64,000 nucleotides of DNA from Succinimonas sp045124755 (GTDB taxonomy: Bacteria; Pseudomonadota; Gammaproteobacteria; Enterobacterales; Succinivibrionaceae), in NCBI RefSeq assembly GCF_045124755.1, contig NZ_JBGVMK010000105.1. One strand, written 5' to 3'. Positions 56,105 to 64,000 of this stretch are shown here, piece after piece. A model generated the notes under the pieces. The model did no database searches. It saw only the letters and a list, made by a program, of their open reading frames with translations, and was not told the origin of the DNA. A program made the translations under genes and the position numbers. Numbering within the stretch: the first letter of the stretch is position 1; the number at the start of each line of letters is the position of its first letter.

Positions 56105-56977
56105 TCACTCTACTTTCTTCCATACTACCAGGGAGCGCCAGTCATCCTCGTCAAACACGGGGCCATCGTCAGGTTCATCCTCATCCTCAAACTCTGAGAC
56201 ATTGCATTCATATTTCAGGAGCTTGATGCCATTCTCTTTCAGCTGTTCCAGCTTTTCCCGGCATGAAACCTCAAAATCGTCCATCAGGTCATTGATCGAA
56301 TCTTCATCCCAGTTATCATAGCAGTCATCAAGACTGGCCCCGATAGTGTCATTCAGTTTCTCCTCGATTATGCGGCGAAGCTCTTCTGCCGTTGCCGACG
56401 GGTTATCCTCCAGAGCTTTCCCCAGAAGCGACATAACCCTGTCAGGATCCTGAATCACGCAAACAATGTCAACGCCATAGGAGAATCCCTCCTCATAACC
56501 TTCTTCGTTTTCCCAGGATAACTCGCCAGCCGTGCCGTACGGAATTTCCCCGGAACAAAGCTCCCGGAAGCCTTTATGAGGACACTCCTGATATTCCCTG
56601 AGCCTGCTTTCTGAAAACAGTTCCCAGTACATGGCGGCCAGAAAATCCGCTGTTTCTTCATTAAAAAGGCATCTTTCCCGGATGTCCGCGGCAAGGGACT
56701 TCGGAGACAGATTCTTTGCGCCTTTTCCGGCAGTTTTTTTTGTGCCCTGTTTAGCACCTTTTTTCGCCTTGGCTTCCGCAGCGGTTTTCGCATCGCGGTG
56801 AATATCAGCCAGTATCGTGCAGTGAACGGCTCTGGCCAGGGCCGGGGAAATCTTATCCTTAAGCTCATCATAAACGCTCAGGGGATGCTCTGAAAGATAG
56901 TCCGGGCTCTTTTCGCTGATAATGTCATGGAGGCGATCTGCCAGTTCTTCCGGAGTGATGGTCATCTTTTCTGTCAT
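56105..56977 (-). CDS. acidic paralogue 1 of a four-member array, function unknown
   Basis: A 290-residue cytoplasmic protein of no recognised family. The N-terminal helical domain begins TITPEELADRLHDIISEK and contains YDELKDKISPALARAV. A Lys/Ala-rich linker (about 75-95), then DIRERCLFNEETADFLAAMY, a short beta segment, and the helix IQDPDRVMSLLGKALEDNP lead to a very acidic end (FEDEDEPDDGPVFDEDDW). AAGGA lies nine bases before the ATG. Three closely similar genes follow upstream on the same strand; this one has an extra C-terminal stretch. Confidence 0.75.
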   Translation of the reverse strand: MTEKMTITPEELADRLHDIISEKSPDYLSEHPLSVYDELKDKISPALARAVHCTILADIHRDAKTAAEAKAKKGAKQGTKKTAGKGAKNLSPKSLAADIRERCLFNEETADFLAAMYWELFSESRLREYQECPHKGFRELCSGEIPYGTAGELSWENEEGYEEGFSYGVDIVCVIQDPDRVMSLLGKALEDNPSATAEELRRIIEEKLNDTIGASLDDCYDNWDEDSINDLMDDFEVSCREKLEQLKENGIKLLKYECNVSEFEDEDEPDDGPVFDEDDWRSLVVWKKVE

Positions 56978-56999
56978 CCGTTTTTGTCCTTCTTCATTT

Positions 57000-58130
57000 C
57001 TTAGGTTAGCTCAGCAGAACTCGTTTGCGGGATGCTGCGGGCCGCAGCGTCTTATCGGAAAAGCAAACGCTCCGAAAAATTCGCCAAATGGAAGCAAACA
57101 GCCGAAGTTCCCGAAAAGCAGTCTGCCCGGGCTTTATTACCAGTCGCTGTCATCATCGTCTTCATAGTCAGACTGGGTGAAAGAGCATTTATATTTCAGG
57201 AGTCTGATGCCATTCTCTTTCAAATACTGTTCTGAGTCTTGCCGGCATAAATCCTTAAAATCGTCCAGGGGATCAATATACAACAGCCCTTCTGTTTCCC
57301 AGTCTTCATAACAGGCCTCAAGACTGCACTCAATAGAGTCATCCAGTTCATCATTGATTATTTTGCGAAGCTCTTCTGCCGTGGCGGCCGGGTTCCTGTC
57401 CAAAGCGTCCCCCACCAGCGACAGCGCCATATCAGGATCCTGAATCCTGTAAACCATTTCAATATCAAAGGCGCAGTCCACTGGTTCTTCATCGAAATCC
57501 TTCCAGGAAATCTCCCCGTGATAATGGTACTTAATTTCTTCGGAGCAAAGCTTCCGAAAGCCTTCCCAGGAAAAATCCCGCCAGTCCGCAAGATTGTCTT
57601 CTGAAAACAGAACCCGGTACATGGCGGCCAGAAAATCCGCCGTTTCATCGTTAAGAAGGCACCTTTCCCGGATGTCTGCGGCGAGTGTCTCCTGAATCAG
57701 ATTTCTTGCGCCTTTCTTAGCTTTTGTTTTCGTGCCTTGTTTGGCGCCTTTTTTCGCGTTGGCTTCCGCAGCACCTTTTACATCGCTGTGAATATCGGCT
57801 AGTATTGTGCTGAGTACAGCTCGGGCCAGGGCCGGGGAAACCTTATTCTTAAGCTCATCATAAACGCTCCAGGGATGCTCTGAGAGATAGTCCATACCCT
57901 TATCCATGATAATGTTATAGAGGCAGGCTGCCAGCTTTTCAGGTGTGATTGTCATCTGTTTTGTCATCCGTTTTTGTCCCCTTCTGAATCTCTGATGTCA
58001 GCGAAGCTGAGCTCTTTTGCAGGATGCTGCGGGTTCCGACATCTTATACCGGACAAGCAAAGCTCTATAAGAAATATCTGCTGAATGCCAGCCGAAACCA
58101 AAATTCCCGAAAAACAGTCTGCTTCTGATC
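57000..58130. repeat. repeated intergenic flanks of the paralogue array
   Basis: The spacer 57000-57130 and the segment 57990-58130 share blocks such as GGATGCTGCGGG, AAGCAAA and TTCCCGAAAAxCAGTCTGC, spaced alike. The last block recurs at about 60468-60490. They mark the ends of duplicated units of about 1 kb. Confidence 0.7.
57137..57967 (-). CDS. acidic paralogue 2 of a four-member array, function unknown
   Basis: A 276-residue paralogue of the preceding gene, with the same plan: TITPEKLAACLYNIIMDK, YDELKNKVSPALARAVLST, a Lys/Ala linker, DIRERCLLNDETADFLAAMY, GFRELC-like GFRKLCSEEIKYHYHGE, VYRIQDPDMALSLVGDALD and an acidic end (DYEDDDDSDW). The ribosome-binding context, GAAGGGGACAAAAACGG before ATG, is the same as in copy 1. 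The duplication is recent, because the flanks are also shared. Confidence 0.75.
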   Translation of the reverse strand: MTKQMTITPEKLAACLYNIIMDKGMDYLSEHPWSVYDELKNKVSPALARAVLSTILADIHSDVKGAAEANAKKGAKQGTKTKAKKGARNLIQETLAADIRERCLLNDETADFLAAMYRVLFSEDNLADWRDFSWEGFRKLCSEEIKYHYHGEISWKDFDEEPVDCAFDIEMVYRIQDPDMALSLVGDALDRNPAATAEELRKIINDELDDSIECSLEACYEDWETEGLLYIDPLDDFKDLCRQDSEQYLKENGIRLLKYKCSFTQSDYEDDDDSDW

Positions 58131-58299
58131 CATGCTGTCAGCATTTCATTTGGGTAAATACCGCACTATCTGTCAGTTAAATATTCAAATCATTCGAACG
58201 CCCGAACCATACTGTAAAAGATCCCACATGTAACTCATCAGAAAGGCTGCCAGGAAAACCGCCTTCTTCGCCGTAGCTCAGCAAATGTTGAAGCTCCCG

Positions 58300-58959
58300 C
58301 TACATCAATTGACAATCTTTAAGTATCTTCTCTATGATTTCCCAGATCATCAGCGATGGATTCTCCTTGTAATACGAGTATCCTCTGTATTGGTGCAATG
58401 TATAACCGTTCTGCTTATTGATCTCCATAATAGCCTTTGCTCTTTTAACAGCTTCGATCACATCCCTCAGAGTCAGTTTTTTCAGACACCTCTTAAAATT
58501 TGCCTCACGCTTGAAATCTTCCATGTTCTCAAAGTTTTCGTTGTAGGCATTATTGATCGGAGTGATGTATTGCTTTCTGTGTAAAAACGATCCACGGCAA
58601 TCCATCTTATGAAGAATTATCCAAAGATCAAAGGTAAAGTTACTGTAACCAAATCTGTAGGTTATCTGTTTCTTAAGGCTTTTTGTGGCGGCCATACGAT
58701 CCATGGTCTCTTTAAACTGCTTCACATGAACCTCTTCTGAGCTTTCATAATCAGACAGATGCCAAATTTCAACCTTGTCCGTTATTGCCAGAGACTTAGC
58801 TCTCCTCAACGGATCCTTCTGGATCTGTTTGTTAAAGGAGACTTTGCTGGCAGCCTCAGGAGCATTATTAATCTGATTCTGAAGCCATTCCAGATACCAC
58901 TGTTCTGTTTCTCCCTCCACGCTGAAGTAATACTTCAGAGTACTTTTGCACTTAATCAT
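58300..58959 (-). CDS. RloB/AbiLii-like Toprim-fold protein
   Basis: A 219-residue protein of the RloB family. The N-terminal YYFSVEGETEQWYLEWL carries the conserved glutamate of this Toprim-like fold; IWHLSDYESSEE supplies the acidic motif, and FDLWIILHKMDC is a family landmark. It overlaps the ATPase stop by four bases, so translation is coupled. RloB proteins are paired with ATPases in AbiL-like abortive-infection systems. DNA is markedly A+T-rich compared with the flanking paralogues. Confidence 0.85.
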   Translation of the reverse strand: MIKCKSTLKYYFSVEGETEQWYLEWLQNQINNAPEAASKVSFNKQIQKDPLRRAKSLAITDKVEIWHLSDYESSEEVHVKQFKETMDRMAATKSLKKQITYRFGYSNFTFDLWIILHKMDCRGSFLHRKQYITPINNAYNENFENMEDFKREANFKRCLKKLTLRDVIEAVKRAKAIMEINKQNGYTLHQYRGYSYYKENPSLMIWEIIEKILKDCQLM

Positions 58960-60275
58960 TCAGTCACCTCCCTTGCGAGAAGTTCCTCAAAGATCGGCGT
59001 AAAGTCGATATCCTTTATCGCACCATAACGACCAGCAAAATAGTTCTTCATATAATCCTCATGCTGCCTCACTCCCTTATCACCCGATGTGCCAAAGTCT
59101 GACAGCGTATAAAGGATGCTATTGTTAGTATCTTCATCACGCTCTATAAATTTAATCTCATCCCTCCGGAAAATATTAGAGTTTAAGAAAATCGGATTAT
59201 GCGTATTAAAGATCAGCTGAGCATGTTTAACATTAATGTCATCATTGTGAAATACATTGATAATGCTGTTCAGTGCCATAGGATGAATCGATGCATCAAA
59301 TTCATCCACGATCAGTACCGCACCTGTAAGCAGGGCTTTTATAACAAGCGGAAAGATCGTGATAAATCGGATCGTTCCATAAGATTCAAAAACTTCTGCG
59401 GCTATCGCCACATTCTTCTTGTTTTTCAACCCTTTGAAGATTGAGCATAACTTTGTTTCAGACTCGCCGTCTGCAACCACGTATCCGACCGCATTAGAGT
59501 TGATGCCAAATATCTTGGCCGCATCATTTGCGGTCTTCTCAATATAGACCGTAGCCTTCTGCGGATCTGAGAACCTTTTGATGAGCTGCATGGAATCTGC
59601 CCGGCAGATGATCATAAACTTATTGGAAAACCAATCGATGATCAGCTTTGCAAAGGATCCTGAATAGATAATCCTGAATCCATTAACAAGGAACAGTTCT
59701 TCCGGATTTAAACCGCGTTCTGCAATATCCCGCAAATTATCATCAACATTATTCTGTACATGATCACTGATAGACTTAAAAGTCCCGACCTTAAGATGAT
59801 CATTTCTCTCAAAAACCATATCTCCATTTACTGTCAGCGTCTCTTGAAGAACTCTTCTCTTTGCATCAGCCTCCAAGAATGCGCCGACATAAACAATAAG
59901 CTCATACCTTATCCTGTATCCCCCCTCCGTGAATTCAATCATAAACTCCACAGGTTTTCCTTCGGCATCCTGGTTATTCGGAATAAGTTCCAGATTGGCC
60001 GCTGCCGGATTAGGCATCATCTGCTCTTCCGTGTTCCGGATATTTCCGCGAAGCACAAGCGATCTCAGCACATCCATCGCGCCGATGATATTAGTCTTAC
60101 CTGACGCATTGGAACCGTACAGCACCGAGGAGCTAAGACCGCGGATTTCTTTACCTTTGATCTTTTCCCTGCATAAGCTATAATCAAGCCCCCTCTGTTT
60201 CGGAACTGCCGTCATAATAAGATCAGCTTCCTCGGAGAAGGATTTATAATTCTTTGTCTTGAACTCCAAAAGCAT
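58956..60275 (-). CDS. AbiLi/RloA-like AAA ATPase
   Basis: A 439-residue ATPase with ABC-type motifs: LEFKTKNYKSFSEEADLIM at the start, Walker A LYGSNASGKTNIIGAM near residues 52-67, Walker B GAVLIVDEFDASIHPM near 315, and switch QLIFNTHNPIFLN. Followed by a coupled RloB-like gene, it matches the AbiL (AbiLi/AbiLii) two-gene anti-phage layout. AAGGA precedes the ATG. The pair is inserted into the paralogue array and bounded by the array's own repeats. Confidence 0.85.
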   Translation of the reverse strand: MLLEFKTKNYKSFSEEADLIMTAVPKQRGLDYSLCREKIKGKEIRGLSSSVLYGSNASGKTNIIGAMDVLRSLVLRGNIRNTEEQMMPNPAAANLELIPNNQDAEGKPVEFMIEFTEGGYRIRYELIVYVGAFLEADAKRRVLQETLTVNGDMVFERNDHLKVGTFKSISDHVQNNVDDNLRDIAERGLNPEELFLVNGFRIIYSGSFAKLIIDWFSNKFMIICRADSMQLIKRFSDPQKATVYIEKTANDAAKIFGINSNAVGYVVADGESETKLCSIFKGLKNKKNVAIAAEVFESYGTIRFITIFPLVIKALLTGAVLIVDEFDASIHPMALNSIINVFHNDDINVKHAQLIFNTHNPIFLNSNIFRRDEIKFIERDEDTNNSILYTLSDFGTSGDKGVRQHEDYMKNYFAGRYGAIKDIDFTPIFEELLAREVTE

Positions 60276-60502
60276 ATATCATCCTTATTCTGCAAGTTTT
60301 CTATATCACAACCATTACCTTAACTTCTTCAGATTTATGGCATTGCAACATGCACCACTCTTTTCAGAGAAACTTGCATCAGTCAAAAATCATACCATTC
60401 TGCAAGTTTACAGCCTTGCAACAGAGCCTAAAAAAGCGGAGAGTCCTGTGCCCCCCGGCGAAAGCCTAAGTTCCCCCAAATCAGTCTGCCCGGGATTTCC
60501 TG

Positions 60503-61315
60503 CTACCAGCGGCCGTCAAAATCATAATCGCTTTCAAAATCAGACTGGCCGGCGCTGCATTCATATTTAACCAGCCTGATGCCGTTCTCTTTAAAAAACT
60601 CTTCTAGCTCATACCGGCAAAAATCATCAAACTCATCCATATTTGGCTCATAATACGAGTCTCCGTCCATATAGTCATCCAGGCTTTTCTGAATGATATC
60701 GTCCAGTTCATCCTCGATGATTTTGCAAAGCTCTTCCGCTGTGGCAAAAGGGTTAACGTCCAGAGCTTTTCCCACCAGCATCAGCGCCTTGTCAGGATCC
60801 TGAATCCCGTAAACAAGATCAACATCGCAGGAGCAGTCCACATGACCTCCGTTAGCATGCCAGGTGCTATCCCCGGAATACTGGTATTCCATTTCCTCGG
60901 AGCAAAGCTCACGAAAGCCTGCAAGGGCGTGCTCCTGCCATTCACTGAGATTGCTTTCTGAAAACAGCGAAAGGTACACAGCTGCCAGAAAATCCGCAAT
61001 TTCGGCATTAAGAAAGCACCTTTCCCGGATGTCCGCGGCAAGGGCCTCCTGAGACAGTTTTTTTACCCCCTTCTCAGCTGCTTTTTTCGTGCTGTTTTTC
61101 GCCTCAGCCTCCGCATCGCTGTGAATATCAGCCAGTATCGTGCTGAGAAGAGATCTGGCCAGAGGCGGAGATACCTTATCCCGCAGCATCTCATCATAAA
61201 CGCTCAGGGGCTGCTCTGAAAGATAGCCCAGCCCCTTCTCGCTGATAATGTCACAGAGGCGGTCTGCCAGTTCTTCCGGAGTGATGGTCATCTCTTTTAT
61301 CATCTGTTCGGTCAT
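60503..61315 (-). CDS. acidic paralogue 3 of a four-member array, function unknown
   Basis: A 270-residue paralogue: TITPEELADRLCDIISEKG, DKVSPPLARSLLSTILADI, DIRERCFLNAEIADFLAAVY, GFRELCSEEMEYQYSGDSTW, VYGIQDPDKALMLVGKALD and an acidic end (FESDYDFDGRW). It shares a VDCSCDVDLVYG segment with copy 4. Its 3' flank keeps the TCAGTCTGCCCGGG block found after copy 1 and copy 2. The first ATG follows AGAAGGACAGAACCA. Confidence 0.75.
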   Translation of the reverse strand: MTEQMIKEMTITPEELADRLCDIISEKGLGYLSEQPLSVYDEMLRDKVSPPLARSLLSTILADIHSDAEAEAKNSTKKAAEKGVKKLSQEALAADIRERCFLNAEIADFLAAVYLSLFSESNLSEWQEHALAGFRELCSEEMEYQYSGDSTWHANGGHVDCSCDVDLVYGIQDPDKALMLVGKALDVNPFATAEELCKIIEDELDDIIQKSLDDYMDGDSYYEPNMDEFDDFCRYELEEFFKENGIRLVKYECSAGQSDFESDYDFDGRW

Positions 61316-61558
61316 TGGTTCTGTCCTTCTTCATTGCTGATGATTTATGGGGTATCAGCTTGGTTGCAGGCTGCTGCGAGCTGTCGCCGCGGAGTTTTTC
61401 TTGTGTGACATGCCCTGACTTCCATTCTCGCTGCGGTTACTGAAATTCTGCTGTCTCAGCACGGCTTCAGAAACTGATCCCTCGGGTATTCCGCGCCGGG
61501 ATCACAGACCGTAATCCGGAGCCGGAAAATCTCCCGCAGGGCGCGCTCCGCCGCAAAA

Positions 61559-62362
61559 TTACCAGCGAGCCTCAAAATCCTCCTCGTAATCAGATGCGTC
61601 GGTGTCGCAGTCATACCTCACCAGTTTAAGGCCATGCTTTTCAAAAAAATCTTCTATCACCCAGCGGCATTCACCGGGAAAATCATCCATGTCTGGCTCA
61701 TAATAAGGGTCTCCGGTTACCCATTCGTCCAGCCGGTTCTGAATAAGCTCGTCCAGATGGCTTCCTATTTCCGCGGCAAGCCTGTCCGCCGAAACCACGG
61801 GATTATCATCAAGGAGATGCTTTAAGAGCAGCCTGGCTTTGTCCGCATCCTGCACTCCGTATACCAGAGTAACCTCACAGGAGCAGTCAATATGCACCCC
61901 GCTCCGCACCGCGCGCCAGGAGCTTTCGCCAGAATACCGGTACTGCCATTCTTCGGAGCATAATTCCCGAAACCCTTCGTTAGCGTCATCATCTCGGTAC
62001 TTCAGGCTGTCATCCGAATACAGCAGCAGGTACATTTCCGCCAGCAAATCCGAAATGGCGGCATTGAGAAAACACTTTTTGCGGATCAGGCCGGAAATCT
62101 CCTCCTTATGCTTCCCCTCCGCATCCAGATGGATGCCGGCCAGAAGCGTGACCAGCGCAGATCCGGCAAAATCCGGGGTTATCCCCTCATCTGTCAGGCG
62201 GGTATAAACGCTGAAGGGATCTCGGGAAAGAACATCCCGGCCCTGCTCGCTGATTATGGTTCTAAGACGGGCGGCAAGATCCTGAGGCCGGACATCCTGA
62301 ACAAGGTTTGGCGCCTGATCGTGAACAAAGCCCTGAGCAGTCTTCTGAGCTGATATTTTCAT
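61559..62362 (-). CDS. acidic paralogue 4 of a four-member array, function unknown
   Basis: A 267-residue, more divergent paralogue. The N-terminus differs (KISAQKTAQGFVHDQAPN) but the core is kept: LAARLRTIISEQGRDVLS, IRKKCFLNAAISDLLAEMY, GFRELCSEEWQYRYSGESSW, IDCSCEVTLVYGVQDADKA and an acidic end (DYEEDFEARW). It lacks the Lys/Ala linker. GGAG lies before the ATG. Divergence suggests it is the oldest member and perhaps the source of the array. Confidence 0.75.
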   Translation of the reverse strand: MKISAQKTAQGFVHDQAPNLVQDVRPQDLAARLRTIISEQGRDVLSRDPFSVYTRLTDEGITPDFAGSALVTLLAGIHLDAEGKHKEEISGLIRKKCFLNAAISDLLAEMYLLLYSDDSLKYRDDDANEGFRELCSEEWQYRYSGESSWRAVRSGVHIDCSCEVTLVYGVQDADKARLLLKHLLDDNPVVSADRLAAEIGSHLDELIQNRLDEWVTGDPYYEPDMDDFPGECRWVIEDFFEKHGLKLVRYDCDTDASDYEEDFEARW

Positions 62363-62559
62363 GGGAATGGTCTCCGCTGATTTGGGCAGGCAGTTTTTTT
62401 GCGCCCCCTGCCGAAACGGCCGCTCCCGAAATTTTATCGTTTCAGAAGCCTTCCTGAAAACAAAAATCCCGCAAACCTGCGAAAGCGCTCATCTCCCGGC
62501 AGATTCTCCCTGCTTGTTCCGGCTTTGCCGGACACTCAGTTTTTTTTCCTCCCCTAAAA

Positions 62560-62595
62560 GCGCAAAACCCCCGGAGATATCCGGGGGCTTTTAAG
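62560..62595. terminator. bidirectional intrinsic terminator
   Basis: An 8-bp perfect stem CCCCCGGA/TCCGGGGG with a four-base loop, T tail on the plus strand and TTTT on the minus strand. It lies 60 bases after the protease-like gene. Confidence 0.85.
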
Positions 62596-62649
62596 ATTCT
62601 CTTAATCAGTCTGGCGCAGAGCACGTTATTCTCAGCGTTATTCTCCGCA

Positions 62650-63922
62650 TCATTCTGGCTTATCCATAATGGCGACAGAGCAGTTTTCAAGAGCGGAAAA
62701 ATTCAGCTTCTTCACCTGGCCATAGGGATCCAGAACAATGAGAGCATCCTCATTGGGAGTCATCCCCATAACAGATACGGCATGTCCGGGAGATATGCCA
62801 TTAGCCAGAGCCTTAAAGACTCCGCCCTTATGTCCGACGGATACCGGCTGACCGTTTCTGATGGCATCCTTGATTTCGCCGATATTGTCCTCGGGAGCAA
62901 GAAGCACCGTGACATCAGCGCCGTCTCCCATAAGCGCTTTGATGCCGAAATTCATGGACTTCATGCGAATATTCACGCTGTCCGAATCATCGGGAAGCCG
63001 GCCGATACTTTTATCATCAGCGGTAGCCAGAAGATGCATCTGCATGGCATTTTCCAGCGCCACTACCCAGTTGGCACTGTTGCTGCCGAAATTCTCTGAA
63101 CCATTGGTGTAGCGTCCCAGAGGCACATCGTACTGTTTCTTTCCCAGTCTTATGAGGACATTGCCTTCTGTTTCACTGTGAGAAAAAAGCCTGGTAATGC
63201 TCTCAGTGCCCTGAGTATTGAGAACAGAGGCTATAGAGGACAGGAACCAGCAGTCCTGCAGCTTCGGATTCTGCTTGATGTCGCCAAGCCGAGGTTCTCC
63301 ATGAGGGAACAGCTTCTTTTGGAGAGGTTCGGTATTGCGATTCTCTTCGTTGTCATAGGATGCAAAGGGAATCAGCCTGACATTATATTCCCCAGACCGG
63401 TAAGACGCCCCATCTGCTCCGTATCCATGGAAATGGGAACGGTTACCTGAGGCAACTCTGGCAGTTTTACAGGGCGCATATTGCGAATGGCATCCGTGCG
63501 TTGCCGGAGAACTCCGGAAAGATCCGTTCCGGAAAACAGAGATCTCACGGCATTAAATCCCCTGACCAGAGAACGGCCGATGCCCGAAAACAGATTCGAT
63601 AAGAATCCGCGCGTCTTTGGGGCTTTCATATTGTCAATGGCGGCAATCTGTTCCTGAGAAAGACCCTTGCAATTATGAAACTTTACGTTTCTGAGCATGT
63701 TATCCGGCAGCTTAACGCCCTTTGGGGGCATTTGGCTGATAATATCGTCCGCATCCACGTCTTCAAAATCGTTACCGGTAACACCAGATGTGCCTGTCCC
63801 TGTCGCAGGAGACAGATCCTCGAAGGGCTCATCTGCGGTATAACCGTTCTGCTGATTATCCCAAATTCCCTGTAGTTTCTGGTAACTACATCTAATTCTA
63901 CATCACCAAATATCCCTTTCAA
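62650..63922 (-). pseudogene. calpain-like (C2-type) cysteine protease, two frameshifts
   Basis: Three overlapping frames together make one protease. The catalytic core is LGDIKQNPKLQDCWFLSSIA with the active cysteine (codon 63250-63252), then SPGHAVSVMG with the histidine (62782-62784) and LIVLDPYGQ as the third site. The N-terminal part (FEDLSPATGTGTSG, GLSQEQIAAIDNMK) is in another frame. The frames join if one G is added in GGGG near 63385-63391 and one in GGG near 63860, giving about 424 residues from a TTG at 63922 with AAGGAG before it. Both changes being the same kind suggests homopolymer errors or phase variation as well as decay. A secretion signal is not seen. Confidence 0.65.
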
Positions 63923-63947
63923 CTCCTTATTTTATCTGTTTTTCCAG

Positions 63948-63977
63948 TTGCTATGGACGAATTTGTTGTGCTATAAT
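63948..63977 (+). promoter_or_regulatory. candidate plus-strand promoter at the window edge
   Basis: TTGCTA, an 18-base spacer and TATAAT with a TG before it (extended -10). It would drive a gene beyond the right end. Nearby, TGTAGTT and AACTACA form an inverted repeat at 63871-63890. Confidence 0.4.
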
Positions 63978-64000
63978 GTAGTTACAGGTTTATAAATGGT

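Overview
This window looks like the chromosome of a gammaproteobacterium, probably an anaerobic Succinivibrionaceae/Aeromonadales-type organism. That call rests on the block lon / hupB / ppiD in one orientation, on hinT followed by an lpoB-like lipoprotein gene with a tatD-family gene diverging from it, and on lipoproteins with ordinary Gram-negative lipoboxes. The species is an inference. No rRNA, tRNA or CRISPR array was recognised.

Layout. (1) 1-5.9 kb, minus strand: surface-polysaccharide precursor genes, a TarJ/TarI-like CDP-ribitol pair, rmlB-rmlD-rmlC-rmlA for dTDP-L-rhamnose, and galE. (2) 6.1-8.7 kb, plus: a lone reverse transcriptase behind a roughly 500-base leader. (3) 8.7-20.6 kb: housekeeping genes (tatD-like, hinT, lpoB-like, ppiD, hupB, lon). 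The usual lon-hupB adjacency is broken by about 4 kb of accessory DNA holding a YARHG protein, a degraded toxin-like tail with a possible immunity gene, and a small zinc-ribbon protein. (4) 20.9-22.8 kb, minus, visibly A+T-rich: an AAA/ABC-type ATPase with a DUF4276-like Toprim partner that carries an in-frame stop. (5) 23-32.5 kb: a pRiA4b ORF-3-like protein, a hybrid sensor kinase, an orphan Phd-type antitoxin, and secreted or lipoprotein hypotheticals. (6) 33.1-49.05 kb, minus: a tightly packed ten-gene operon behind a strong sigma70-type promoter. It encodes SrfA-, SrfB- and SrfC-like proteins, a MotA/ExbB/ZorA-like channel protein with a long cytoplasmic tail, a MotB/ZorB/OmpA-like partner and five unrecognised proteins, several of them tail-anchored. 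This is the most interesting locus. (7) 49.4-56 kb: a VanX-like D,D-dipeptidase, an Rpn-type nuclease with a degraded tandem copy, a DUF4261 protein and a three-gene redox operon. (8) 56.1-62.4 kb: four tandem paralogues of an unrecognised acidic protein, split by an AbiL/RloB-like ATPase plus Toprim pair inserted at the array's own repeat. (9) 62.6-63.9 kb: a calpain-like cysteine protease gene that is open only if two G-run frameshifts are corrected.

How the genes work together. The 16-kb operon reads as a membrane-anchored machine. The ZorA/ZorB-like pair would form an ion-driven stator spanning inner membrane and peptidoglycan. SrfB supplies an actin/Hsp70-type ATPase and SrfC a dynamin-like GTPase, and several single-pass proteins tie the complex to the membrane. 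By analogy with Zorya this could be a defence or envelope-stress system, but that is inference. The reverse transcriptase, the ATPase/DUF4276 pair and the AbiL-like pair are smaller candidate defence modules scattered between housekeeping genes.
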